Shown: one piece after another, positions 1-4,703 of the stretch
Position numbering within the stretch: position 1 is the stretch's first letter
Layout: every line of letters begins with the position of its first letter
NCBI GenBank assembly: GCA_026770585.1
Contig: MU647246.1
Span: 130,225-140,474, forward strand
Direction of reading: 5' to 3'
Length of the DNA stretch: 10,250 nucleotides
Source of the DNA: Baffinella frigidus
Lineage: Eukaryota > Cryptophyceae > Cryptomonadales > Baffinellaceae
Notes under the pieces: generated by a model
Told to the model about the DNA's origin: nothing
Databases searched by the model: none
The model's input: the letters and a program-made list of their open reading frames with translations, nothing else
Program-made: the position numbers and the translations under genes

Positions 1-36
<36 letters not shown>
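1..36. repeat. Poly-G run at window start
   Basis: Thirty-six consecutive G residues are followed directly by TTAGGGTT. A homopolymer this long at an edge usually marks a contig end or a no-signal sequencing artefact; a real G-rich subtelomeric tract is less likely. The adjoining TTAGGG is a single telomere-like unit and does not establish a telomere. Confidence 0.8.
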
Positions 37-39
<3 letters not shown>

Positions 40-76
40 GGGTTCGACGCCGTGCATGTTCTGTCCTAGAATCCTA

Positions 77-138
77 GCCATAAAACACGTGCAGTGCTAT
101 AAAACACATTTAAGAGCCATAAAACACATTTAGAGCCA
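77..138. repeat. Three-copy ~20-bp tandem repeat
   Basis: The unit GC(C/T)ATAAAACACATTTAAGA occurs three times in a row. The first copy diverges in its second half and the second and third match closely. No coding role is visible. Confidence 0.7.
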
Positions 139-223
139 TCAACTAAATGTAGGGTAGATGCAACACGTTTATGGAAGCGAACACACGCGGGTCCAGCCCG
201 TCAGAAGCCCCCCTGGGGGGCTT

Positions 224-315
224 GTGTGGACACGCATGTGCGAGACATAGGGGGCAGGGGCAGCCCCTCAGAAGCCCCCCTGCTGCCCCTCTGTCTCGCA
301 CATGCGTGTCCACAC
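224..315. repeat. Large palindrome, 24-bp perfect arms
   Basis: Arms at 224-247 and 292-315 are perfect reverse complements beginning GTGTGGACACGCATGTGCGA. The spacer is G/C-rich and itself partly complementary (GGGGGCAGGGGCAG against CTGCTGCCCCTC), so the hairpin extends further. The motif TCAGAAGCCCCCCTG also appears as a direct repeat at about 201 and 269. The right arm overlaps the left terminus of the family-E element at 310, so the palindrome may derive from that terminus. Confidence 0.85.
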
Positions 316-473
316 AGCGGACTACAAATGGGATTTCTTGAATAACCCGGAATTGGATCATCCATAGCTCCTACCGTAAGCAATACCGTAGGGACATAGG
401 GGGGTTCCTGCGGATAAAGTAACGGAAAGTCGGCCCGAATCGGGCCGAAATCCCTTCGTCGCCCGCTGTGTGG
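310..473 (+). mobile_element. Family E MITE, copy 1 (164 bp)
   Basis: The element begins CCACACAGCGG and ends CCCGCTGTGTGG, giving near-perfect ~11-bp terminal inverted repeats. A second copy of the same length lies at 7656-7819 in the opposite orientation and aligns end to end without large gaps, which defines the boundaries. It contains a CCTACCGTAAGCAATACCGT core and an internal palindrome CGGCCCGAATCGGGCCG (431-447). There is no coding capacity. The superfamily cannot be named; the flanks read GT on both sides, but the second copy does not confirm that as a target duplication. Confidence 0.85.
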
Positions 474-574
474 GTTGACTAATTCGAGCTGACTCCACTA
501 GGATTAGTCAACAGGCGTGCGGGGGAGGTGTGTGTCCTCCGTGGCTGAAGCGCGAGTCCTTACACTGAACCCTA

Positions 575-745
575 AACCCCAGAACCCCAGAACCCCAGAA
601 CCCCAGAACCCCAGAACCAAAAACCAAAAAACAAAAACCCCAAAACTCCAAAACTCCAAAACACGAGCCCCAAACCCCAAACCCCAAACCCCAAACCCCA
701 AACCCCAAACCCCAAACCCCAAACCTCTCACCCCGAAACCCCAAC
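575..745. repeat. Telomere-variant arrays: AACCCCAG octamer and CCCCAAA heptamer
   Basis: About five copies of AACCCCAG (575-617) pass through a degenerate A/C-rich stretch into eight perfect CCCCAAA units (668-723) and then decaying units. The minus strand reads (TTTGGGG)n, a one-base variant of the TTTAGGG telomere heptamer with strong G-quadruplex potential. All long open frames here follow from the repeat having no stop codons; none is a gene. Confidence 0.9.
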
Positions 746-750
746 CCCCA

Positions 751-819
751 AACCAGGATATATCTCTCGCGGCGCTCGCGCCGGTCTGGAGCACCTTCCA
801 GCAGGAGGCCTCTTTTTAA
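751..819 (+). repeat. Repeat I, copy 1, directly after the CCCCAAA array
   Basis: This block starts AACCAGGATATATCTCTCGC and matches 1041-1106 closely and 1180-1215 partly. Read from 760 it encodes ISLAALAPVWSTFQQEASF and then a TAA stop. The repeat is certain; a coding origin is only suggested, by the frame and stop being kept in all copies. This copy lacks the ATG seen in copy 2. Confidence 0.7.
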
Positions 820-898
820 AAGTCAACTTGCCCCGAGAAAATCGACTTTTCGGCCATTTCCGATACAAATTTGATCACGCGGCCCCCTGAATCTGGGG

Positions 899-921
899 TT
901 CTTGAAAGATTCTTGAAAGAT
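899..921. repeat. 11-bp tandem duplication
   Basis: TTCTTGAAAGA occurs twice in succession. It lies in the otherwise featureless stretch (820-970) between the two telomere-variant/repeat-I modules. Confidence 0.7.
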
Positions 922-971
922 CCGCCGAGAGGAGGACGTGTCCCTGTGTGGACCCTGAACCCTGGAGTTTA

Positions 972-1027
972 CACTCAACACTGAACACTAAACACTAAGC
1001 ACTAAACACTAAACACTAAACACTAAA
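972..1027. repeat. CACTAAA heptamer array (8 units)
   Basis: There are eight consecutive 7-mers: CACTCAA, CACTGAA, CACTAAA, CACTAAG and four more CACTAAA. The minus strand reads TTTAGTG, another one-base variant of TTTAGGG. Like the CCCCAAA array it is followed by repeat I, so array plus repeat I forms a module present twice. Confidence 0.9.
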
Positions 1028-1040
1028 CCCAAACCCCCAA

Positions 1041-1106
1041 AACCAGGACATGTCCCTCGCGGCGCTCGCGCCGGTCTGGAGCACCTTCCAAAAGGAGGCC
1101 TCCTAA
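1041..1106 (+). repeat. Repeat I, copy 2, with ATG-to-stop 18-codon frame
   Basis: It matches copy 1 across the block. Here the frame opens with ATG at 1050 and reads MSLAALAPVWSTFQKEAS followed by TAA at 1104-1106. It could be the remnant of a coding terminus carried by the repeat. No function can be assigned and translation is doubtful. Confidence 0.65.
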
Positions 1107-1118
1107 AGCTGCCCAAAG

Positions 1119-1138
1119 TTGACGGATGTGTACGTCAA
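1119..1138. repeat. Small hairpin TTGACG/CGTCAA
   Basis: Six-base perfect arms are separated by GATGTGTA. TTGACGGAT recurs at about 2002 and GTGTACGTCAAA at about 2108, so the sequence is related to the family-M neighbourhood. Confidence 0.5.
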
Positions 1139-1179
1139 ACCCGGCATGTCAACTTAAGAATAGTCTGCCAAGCGAACTT

Positions 1180-1215
1180 CCTGTCTGGAGCGCCTTCCAG
1201 AAGGTGGCCGCCTAA
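1180..1215 (+). repeat. Repeat I, copy 3 (3' part only)
   Basis: Only the end of repeat I is present. The frame reads PVWSAFQKVAA then TAA, in register with the other copies, with one silent and three replacement changes against copy 2. Confidence 0.6.
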
Positions 1216-1321
1216 ACCCTACATGTACTTAACCCCTAAGTGGCCAGTAGCCAATACGCTCCCACCGTAGGGCATGCGTAGGAGCCTAAGACCTGTGGAG
1301 GGTGAAATACGCCTTAAACCC

Positions 1322-1443
1322 TACAGGGGTACCTCGCTCATAAGAAACTGCCCCCCCCCCCAGGACTCCCGTAGGGCCCTAGGCATAGCCCTACTGTAGG
1401 TTCCTAGGGGGGGGGGGATTCTTATGAGCGAAGTCCCCCTGTA
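1322..1443 (+). mobile_element. Family A MITE, copy A1
   Basis: Termini TACAGGGGTACCTCGCTCAT and its complement ending CCCCCTGTA enclose long C and G tracts and the asymmetric core CCCTAGGCATAGCCCTACTG. Core direction defines the strand. The element proper starts at CAGGGG inside flanking TA dinucleotides, consistent with the TA target duplication shown by copy A9. It is non-coding and non-autonomous. Family B sequence starts two bases beyond its right end. Confidence 0.9.
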
Positions 1444-1445
1444 TA

Positions 1446-1530
1446 TGTACTTGAGGACACGCGCCGCCCCTGGGGTGCTCCTATGCTCCTAGGTCAAACC
1501 CTACTGCGGTTACTCGCGATTAAGGACACA
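1446..1530. mobile_element. Family B element, copy B1
   Basis: The segment starts near GAGGACACGCGCCGCCCCTG and ends near TTACTCGCGATTAAGGACAC. Its interior (TGCTCCTATGCTCCTAGG, then an AAACCCTACTGCGG-type stretch) matches 2262-2340. Terminal sequence CTCGCGA(T)TAAGGACACGCACC is shared with copies near 2350 and solo termini at 9.3-9.9 kb. Boundaries are approximate. Confidence 0.6.
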
Positions 1531-1580
1531 TCAGTTAAGGGCGCGCACCGGAGTTTGAAGTGTGGACCTTAATGAATCTC

Positions 1581-1742
1581 ATAGGCTAACGGCCTGAACA
1601 TGGGGTAGTTAGGCATACGGCATTGCCTAGGACCTCCTACCGTAGGCCGAGGGATCCTAGGGCCAAAAAGTCTCGGCCTACGGTAGGAGGTCCTAGGCAA
1701 TGCCGTAGGCCTAACTACCCCATTTTCAGGCCGTTCCCCTAT
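1581..1742. mobile_element. Family C MITE, copy C1, near-perfect foldback
   Basis: The whole element is an inverted repeat. Inner arms 1621-1651 and 1672-1702 are perfectly complementary over 31 bp. They continue outward through GGGGTAGTTAGGC and AACGGCCTGAA to termini near ATAGG/CCTAT. The loop (1652-1671) contains GGATCCTAGGG. A second copy lies at 6752-6912. The minus-strand open frame across it is palindrome-derived and not a gene. Confidence 0.9.
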
Positions 1743-1785
1743 TAAATCAAGGGGCCGCACACCGGCTGTTTTCGTCTGCGCGCCT

Positions 1786-1908
1786 TGCAGGGGTACCTCG
1801 CTCACAAGGCAGCACGCCCCCCCCTAGGGACCACCATAGGGCCCTAGGCATAGCCCTACTGTAGGGTCCTAGGAGCAGGCGCTTTCTTATGAGTGAGGTA
1901 CCCCTGTA
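1786..1908 (+). mobile_element. Family A MITE, copy A2
   Basis: Left end TGCAGGGGTACCTCGCTCAC and right end GAGTGAGGTACCCCTGTA enclose the family core in the same direction as A1. The left flank reads TG rather than TA, so that base of the target duplication has probably mutated. Confidence 0.88.
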
Positions 1909-1949
1909 CCCTCCCCTCGCGACTCGCGTGAAAACGGTGGCGCTAGACC

Positions 1950-2090
1950 GAATTCCTAGCTCTGCCTGACTCGGGTTGACAGGTCGGTTTCACTCCAAAA
2001 ATTGACGGATTCGCACCAAAACCTCGGGGCATTGACCTCTGGTCTCGCCGAATTGGCGGGACCAAACGGTGTGTGGCAGAGCTAGTATTC
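1950..2090. mobile_element. Putative family M inverted-repeat element (~141 bp)
   Basis: GAATTCCTAGCTCTGCC at 1950-1966 is mirrored by GGCAGAGCTAGTATTC at 2075-2090, with weaker complementarity inside. It also contains a hairpin GGTCTCGCC-GAATT-GGCGGGACC (2041-2063). No second copy is in the window, so classification as a mobile element is inference from structure. Confidence 0.55.
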
Positions 2091-2186
2091 CGCGCTGCAA
2101 CATTGTTGTGTACGTCAAAATTGTATGACCTACGGGTCGCCCTACGGTAGGAGGTGGCTAGCAAATTCTTGTGGGTGTGGCCTATC

Positions 2187-2206
2187 TGTCGACAGGACTG
2201 TCGACA
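2187..2206. repeat. Paired TGTCGACA palindromes
   Basis: Two identical self-complementary octamers lie at 2187-2194 and 2199-2206, four bases apart. They could form a cruciform or bind a dimeric factor, but nothing nearby supports a specific role. The rest of 2100-2250 holds only a CCTACGGTAGG motif and no gene. Confidence 0.5.
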
Positions 2207-2252
2207 TCTCATGGGCATCCAAAATTTCATCAGGGCTGGGAGTACAGGGGTT

Positions 2253-2455
2253 ATGCGAAATCAAGGACGCGCATCGTCCCCGGGGCGGTCATATGCTCCC
2301 TAGGACAAGCCCTGCTGTAGGACCCTGGGGACTGGTAAGGTCCTTACTACTCGCGAGTAAGGACACGCACCGTCCCTACGGGGATCCTAAGCTCCTCGAA
2401 ATATGCCTGCCGTAGGGACCCCAGGTTAGTGTGTGTCCGTATTCACGAGTGACCT
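2253..2455. mobile_element. Two family B elements sharing a central terminus
   Basis: B2 (about 2253-2360) and B3 (about 2350-2455) are both inverted-repeat structures. B2 pairs TATGCGAAATCAAGGACGCG with a right end containing AAGGTCCTTACTACTCGCGAG. B3 pairs TACTCGCGAGTAAGGACACG with GTGTGTCCGTATTCACGAGTG, and GTCCCTACGG with CCGTAGGGAC internally. They overlap at ACTCGCGAGT, as if one element inserted at, or was duplicated from, the terminus of the other. Confidence 0.65.
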
Positions 2456-2463
2456 ATGTACGC

Positions 2464-2569
2464 GGGTACCTTACTCACAAGACGTCGCACCCTGCTAGGA
2501 CCCTACACCAGGCCTCTGCCCAAGTCCCTACGGTGGTTCTAGCGATGGGGCGATGTCTGATAATCGAGC
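2464..2569 (-). mobile_element. Degenerate family A MITE, copy A10
   Basis: The left arm GGTACCTTACTCACAAGACG and a right arm ending ATAATCGAG bracket a diverged family core (CTAGGACCCTACACCAGGCC … CCTACGGTGGTTCTAG). About ten terminal bases are missing on the right. The following 28 bases are nearly identical to those following copy A3. Confidence 0.65.
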
Positions 2570-2570
2570 G

Positions 2571-2598
2571 ACCAGTTCATTGTCGATGTGTTCATTAC
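2571..2598 (+). repeat. 28-bp direct repeat, copy 1
   Basis: ACCAGTTCATTG followed by a GATGTGTTCATTAC segment abuts the right end of degenerate A10. The second copy (2782-2810) abuts the right end of intact A3. The shared flank suggests duplication of an element together with its flank. Confidence 0.8.
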
Positions 2599-2661
2599 AA
2601 TACCAATACAGTCGATCAACCGGCCCAAGGTGGGCTCGTCCAGGCAGGAGTCGTCCTGGAC

Positions 2662-2782
2662 TACAGGGGTACCTCGCTCATGAGAAACTGCCGCCCCCTA
2701 GGACCATACAGTAGGGCTATGCCTAGGGTCCTATGGTGGTCCTGGGGGGGGGGCTGTTTCTGATGAGCGAGGTACCCCTGTA
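2662..2782 (-). mobile_element. Family A MITE, copy A3
   Basis: Intact termini TACAGGGGTACCTCGCTCAT and GATGAGCGAGGTACCCCTGTA enclose the core in reverse orientation (AGTAGGGCTATGCCTAGGGT). TA flanks both sides. Open frames across it, including …PRVLWWSW… on one strand and …MSEVPL on the other, are translations of the palindrome. Confidence 0.9.
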
Positions 2783-2810
2783 CCAGTTCATTGTTTGATG
2801 TGTTCATTAC
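2782..2810 (+). repeat. 28-bp direct repeat, copy 2
   Basis: It matches 2571-2598 with a TTG/CG difference in the middle and starts at the end of copy A3. Sequence beyond it is unrelated to that beyond copy 1. Confidence 0.8.
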
Positions 2811-2901
2811 GCAGGAGCCCAACACGAACACGACACGGCCAAAATCCTCACCACCTCCTCCCCCCCACCTCCTAACAGACCCGTCCACCAGCCATCCCAA
2901 A

Positions 2902-3008
2902 TGGCTCAAAAAGTGCCCTGCAAGGTCTTTGATTTTACCTTGGATTGGGGTCGGATCCGACCCCGATCCAAGGTAAATCGAAAATGTCCCAGAGTACTAT
3001 TTGAGCCA
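2902..3008. mobile_element. Family F foldback palindrome (~107 bp)
   Basis: The centre is GGTCGGATCCGACC at 2949-2962, with arms extending through ACCTTGGAT(T/C)GGGGTCGGA. Outer ends TGGCTCAAA and TTTGAGCCA are also complementary. The near-complete palindrome has small bulges and virtually no loop. It may be a MITE, but only one copy is present. Confidence 0.75.
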
Positions 3009-3028
3009 CCTCCAAGGGCTCGTGGTCC

Positions 3029-3149
3029 TACAGGGGTACCTCGACTACAAGAAAACGTCACCCTCCTAGGACGACCATAGGGCCCTAGGCATAGGCCTAC
3101 TGTAGGGTCCTACGGGGAGGCGTTTTCTTGTAATCGAGGTACCCCTGTA
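3029..3149 (+). mobile_element. Family A MITE, copy A4, variant arms
   Basis: Outer ends are the family consensus (TACAGGGGTACCTCG … CGAGGTACCCCTGTA), but the inner arm reads ACTACAAGAAAACG instead of the usual CTCATAAGAAAC. The opposite arm reads CGTTTTCTTGTAAT, so the arms still pair after several changes. TA flanks both ends. It represents a subfamily, perhaps with A10, whose right arm also reads TAATCGAG. Confidence 0.88.
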
Positions 3150-3260
3150 ACACACCCGTGCTTCTCCACCTTGGCAGAACCGCCGGCGCTAACCCGCACA
3201 TGCTGCCAGCCATCGTGGAACGGTTGGAGCCCCGTCGGACGTCCCGAGGTCCGAGAAAGG

Positions 3261-3287
3261 AAATTTACTACATATCCCTGTAAATTT
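3261..3287. repeat. Hairpin AAATTTAC/GTAAATTT
   Basis: Eight-base perfect arms enclose an 11-base loop. The stretch 3150-3340 otherwise contains no recognisable gene or repeat. Confidence 0.5.
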
Positions 3288-3357
3288 GACGTTGGTCACT
3301 AGGGGCGAGCGGGCCAGGGAATCCGGGCTTGATGTGGTCCGAAAGGAAGCATGGCCT

Positions 3358-3541
3358 TTCTACAGAACAAGTTCCGGTGTCCGCCTATGTTGGGAAGGAC
3401 CTAAAGGGCCGCATGGTGCCCGAACCACGCTCACAGCCACCCGGTCCTACTGCCCAGATCCTAGTAGCACCAAAAACCTCACAGATGGTCTTAAATTGCA
3501 AGAATGAGGTCATGTTGGTCTTGTAATCAGTAAATTCTCTC
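3358..3541 (+). repeat. Dispersed repeat G, copy 1
   Basis: The first part (3358-3410: TTCTACAGAACAAGTTCCGG, then a TATGTTGGGA motif and CCTAAAGG) recurs at 5973-6030 and 6048-6077, and more weakly at 5398-5475. The later part (3454-3541, ending CTTGTAATCAGTAAATTCTC) recurs at 6186-6263. The two parts keep the same order, so this is one interspersed element of about 185-290 bp. Small open frames in it are not conserved between copies. Confidence 0.75.
3434..3453. repeat. 20-bp repeat found beyond the gene stop, extra copy
   Basis: CAGCCACCCGGTCCTACTGC is identical to 3545-3564, which abuts the stop codon of the first zinc-ribbon gene. It resembles CAGCCCATCCGGTC at the distal end of the upstream blocks U1-U3. 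It may mark a lost or truncated repeat unit. Confidence 0.8.
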
Positions 3542-3564
3542 TTACAGCCACCCGGTCCTACTGC

Positions 3565-3903
3565 TCAAGGAATCCCGCCGTCATCCCCGACCGAGTAAGC
3601 GTTCCTGGCCTCCGTGGGAAGGTCGCGTTCGAAGAAGTTGTTGCACGTGGGGCAGAGCTCGTGCGTGTCGAGGTTGCCGGACAGCGTGTAGTTCTTGCCG
3701 CAGGTGTCGCAGTCGGGGACAGCGACGTGGGGGCTGTCCTCGGCGACGGGGGTCTCCTCGGCAAGCCCCCCGCGCAGGTGCATGGCGAAGGCGGACGCGG
3801 AGGGCGCGGCACGGAGCATCACGGCATGCGAGACGTGGAGCGCAGAGGTTTCAGAGAGGAGGGCGGCGGCGGCGGCGGCGCAGAGGATTAGGAGACGGAG
3901 CAT
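3565..3903 (-). CDS. Small secreted zinc-ribbon protein, tandem paralogue 1
   Basis: This 112-residue protein starts at ATG 3903-3901, with G at -3, and ends at TGA 3567-3565. Residues 1-21 form a signal peptide (MLRLLILCAAAAAALLSETSA), probably cleaved before LHV. A variable low-complexity segment with an SAFAMHLRGG motif (37-46) follows, then a compact domain with Cys65-X2-Cys68 and Cys84-X2-Cys87 plus His81. That spacing is typical of zinc ribbons, so zinc binding is inferred. The Phe in SAF recalls the Phe-based plastid cleavage motif of secondary algae, but the paralogue lacks it, so plastid targeting is doubtful. The next gene, 4008-4358, is a clear paralogue with GKNYTLSGNLDTHELC unchanged. 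Coding GC is far above the surroundings. Introns and function are unknown. Confidence 0.8.
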   Translation of the reverse strand: MLRLLILCAAAAAALLSETSALHVSHAVMLRAAPSASAFAMHLRGGLAEETPVAEDSPHVAVPDCDTCGKNYTLSGNLDTHELCPTCNNFFERDLPTEARNAYSVGDDGGIP

Positions 3904-4000
3904 GGCACGAAAGACCTTGTGGTTCCTCCAGATCCTACTCCCCCGTTAGAACGGTGTAAAGCGTCCCGAGATAAGCCCCACGATAGCAGCCCATCCGGTC
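3904..4000 (-). promoter_or_regulatory. Upstream block U1 (5' flank of paralogue 1)
   Basis: It fills the space between the paralogue 1 start and the paralogue 2 stop. It aligns, with divergence, to U2 and U3: an ACCTTGTGGTTCCTCC-type start, GGTGTAAAG in the middle and CAGCCCATCCGGTC at the end (3987-4000). Position and repetition upstream of both genes suggest promoter and 5' leader sequence. No TATA box or initiator could be assigned. Confidence 0.55.
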
Positions 4001-4007
4001 GCAGTGC

Positions 4008-4358
4008 CTACGGAACCCCGCCATCCCCGATGGAGTGGACGTGCGTGGCTTCATCGGGAAGGTCGTGTTCGAAGAAGTTGTTGCATGTGCCGCAGAGCTC
4101 GTGCGTGTCCAGGTTGCCGGACAGCGTGTAGTTCTTGCCGCAGGCTTCGCAGTCACCGTTGTCATCGGCAACAATGGGGCTGTCCTCGGCAACAACGGGG
4201 CTGTCCTCGGTAAGCCCCCCACGCAGGTGCATCGCGGAGGAGGAAAAGGAGGGCGCGGCACGGAGGATCGCGCCATGCGGGGCCGCGGGGACGTGGAGCG
4301 CAGCGGTTACAGAGAGGAGGGCGGCGGCGCAGAGGATGATGGCACGCATGGGACGCAT
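4008..4358 (-). CDS. Small secreted zinc-ribbon protein, tandem paralogue 2
   Basis: Starting at ATG 4358-4356, the protein has 116 residues and ends at TAG 4010-4008. That ATG has A at -3 and yields a normal signal peptide (MRPMRAIILCAAALLSVTAA, cleaved before LHV). In-frame ATGs at 4388 and 4349 are alternatives; the 4388 start would put an unusual polar stretch in front of the signal. After it come a variable linker, MHLRGG (43-48) and a duplicated EDSP(V/I)VA mini-repeat (52-64). The ribbon follows: Cys70-X2-Cys73 and Cys89-X2-Cys92 with His86. It shares GKNYTLSGNLDTHELC and TCNNFFE with paralogue 1, while the linker has drifted, so the ribbon appears to be the constrained part. Role unknown; a secreted or lumenal zinc-binding protein is inferred. 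Confidence 0.8.
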   Translation of the reverse strand: MRPMRAIILCAAALLSVTAALHVPAAPHGAILRAAPSFSSSAMHLRGGLTEDSPVVAEDSPIVADDNGDCEACGKNYTLSGNLDTHELCGTCNNFFEHDLPDEATHVHSIGDGGVP

Positions 4359-4396
4359 TGTTCTGCTGCTGGCAGCAATGGGTCGCATCCACACAC

Positions 4397-4500
4397 GACC
4401 CTTCTAGTTCCTTCTCCCCAACTTTTTCGTCCGTAGGGACTTTCTTCTGGTGTAAAAGGGTCCCATCATAGGTCTCCAGTTACAAGCAGCCCATCCGGTC
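4397..4500 (-). promoter_or_regulatory. Upstream block U2 (5' flank of paralogue 2)
   Basis: It matches U3 strongly: GACCCTTCTAGTT(C/G)CTT, CCCCAACTTTT, GTAGG, then AAAAGGGTC and CAGCCCATCCGGTC. GACCCTT (4397-4403) and AAGGGTC (4456-4462) are complementary and could pair; U3 has the same pair at nearly the same distance. It is the probable promoter/leader of paralogue 2. The similarity continues past 4500 through GATTTTGAC and TTTGACC to the hairpin. Confidence 0.6.
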
Positions 4501-4530
4501 AAAGTGGATTTTGACTGGGGAAAAAATATT

Positions 4531-4574
4531 TTTGACCAGTTTCGCAAGTTCCTTAACTTGCGAAACTGGTCAAA
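4531..4574. repeat. Perfect 20-bp hairpin with 4-base loop
   Basis: TTTGACCAGTTTCGCAAGTT (4531-4550) is exactly complementary to 4555-4574, with loop CCTT. No T tract makes it a conventional terminator. A related half-arm TTTGACCAGTCTCGCAAG occurs at 5936-5953, and TTTGACCGG at 4836 sits at the matching place after U3. It may be a foldback element tip, a cruciform site or a small-RNA precursor. Confidence 0.85.
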
Positions 4575-4588
4575 TATCGATGCTTTTT

Positions 4589-4628
4589 CAGAAAGGGCTC
4601 CAATCGGGCACTGAGAAAGGGCTCCAAT
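4589..4628. repeat. Direct repeat AGAAAGGGCTCCAAT
   Basis: The 15-mer occurs at about 4590 and 4614, and AAAAGGGCTCCAATTCCGG recurs near 8943. This stretch, 4580-4700, is where a third zinc-ribbon gene would be expected downstream of U3, but no such coding sequence is present. Confidence 0.6.
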
Positions 4629-4703
4629 TCCCAGTCCAGGAAGAGGGCTCACACACGGAGGTCACGCGGAGGGACCAATAATAAAGGGACGCAAAGACAA
4701 AAA

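Noticed and set aside
504-819. Open frames on both strands over 504-819 (Pro/Lys-rich on plus, Gly/Phe/Trp-rich on minus)
   Set aside because: They are direct translations of the CCCCAAA and AACCCCAG arrays, which contain no stop codons in any phase.
2431-2909. Frames containing PRVLWWSW and MSEVPL over copy A3
   Set aside because: The same peptides appear wherever family A occurs (also 1.6-1.8 and 9.2-9.5 kb) because they translate the terminal repeats; they are not a protein family.
3205-3282. Short plus-strand ATG frame starting MLPAIVERLEPRRTSRG
   Set aside because: Under 30 codons with no repeat, homologue or splice context to support it.
4359-4394. Longer N-terminus for paralogue 2, opening at 4394
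   Set aside because: The codon at 4394-4392 is GTG, and an N-terminus reaching to 4388 has no counterpart in paralogue 1 and displaces the signal peptide.
3661-4436. Plus-strand frames opposite the two zinc-ribbon genes, up to 133 codons
   Set aside because: They are antisense shadows of GC-rich coding sequence, with no conserved motif between paralogues beyond what the sense strand imposes.
4531-4574. Rho-independent terminator
   Set aside because: No T tract follows the stem on either strand and the context is eukaryotic.
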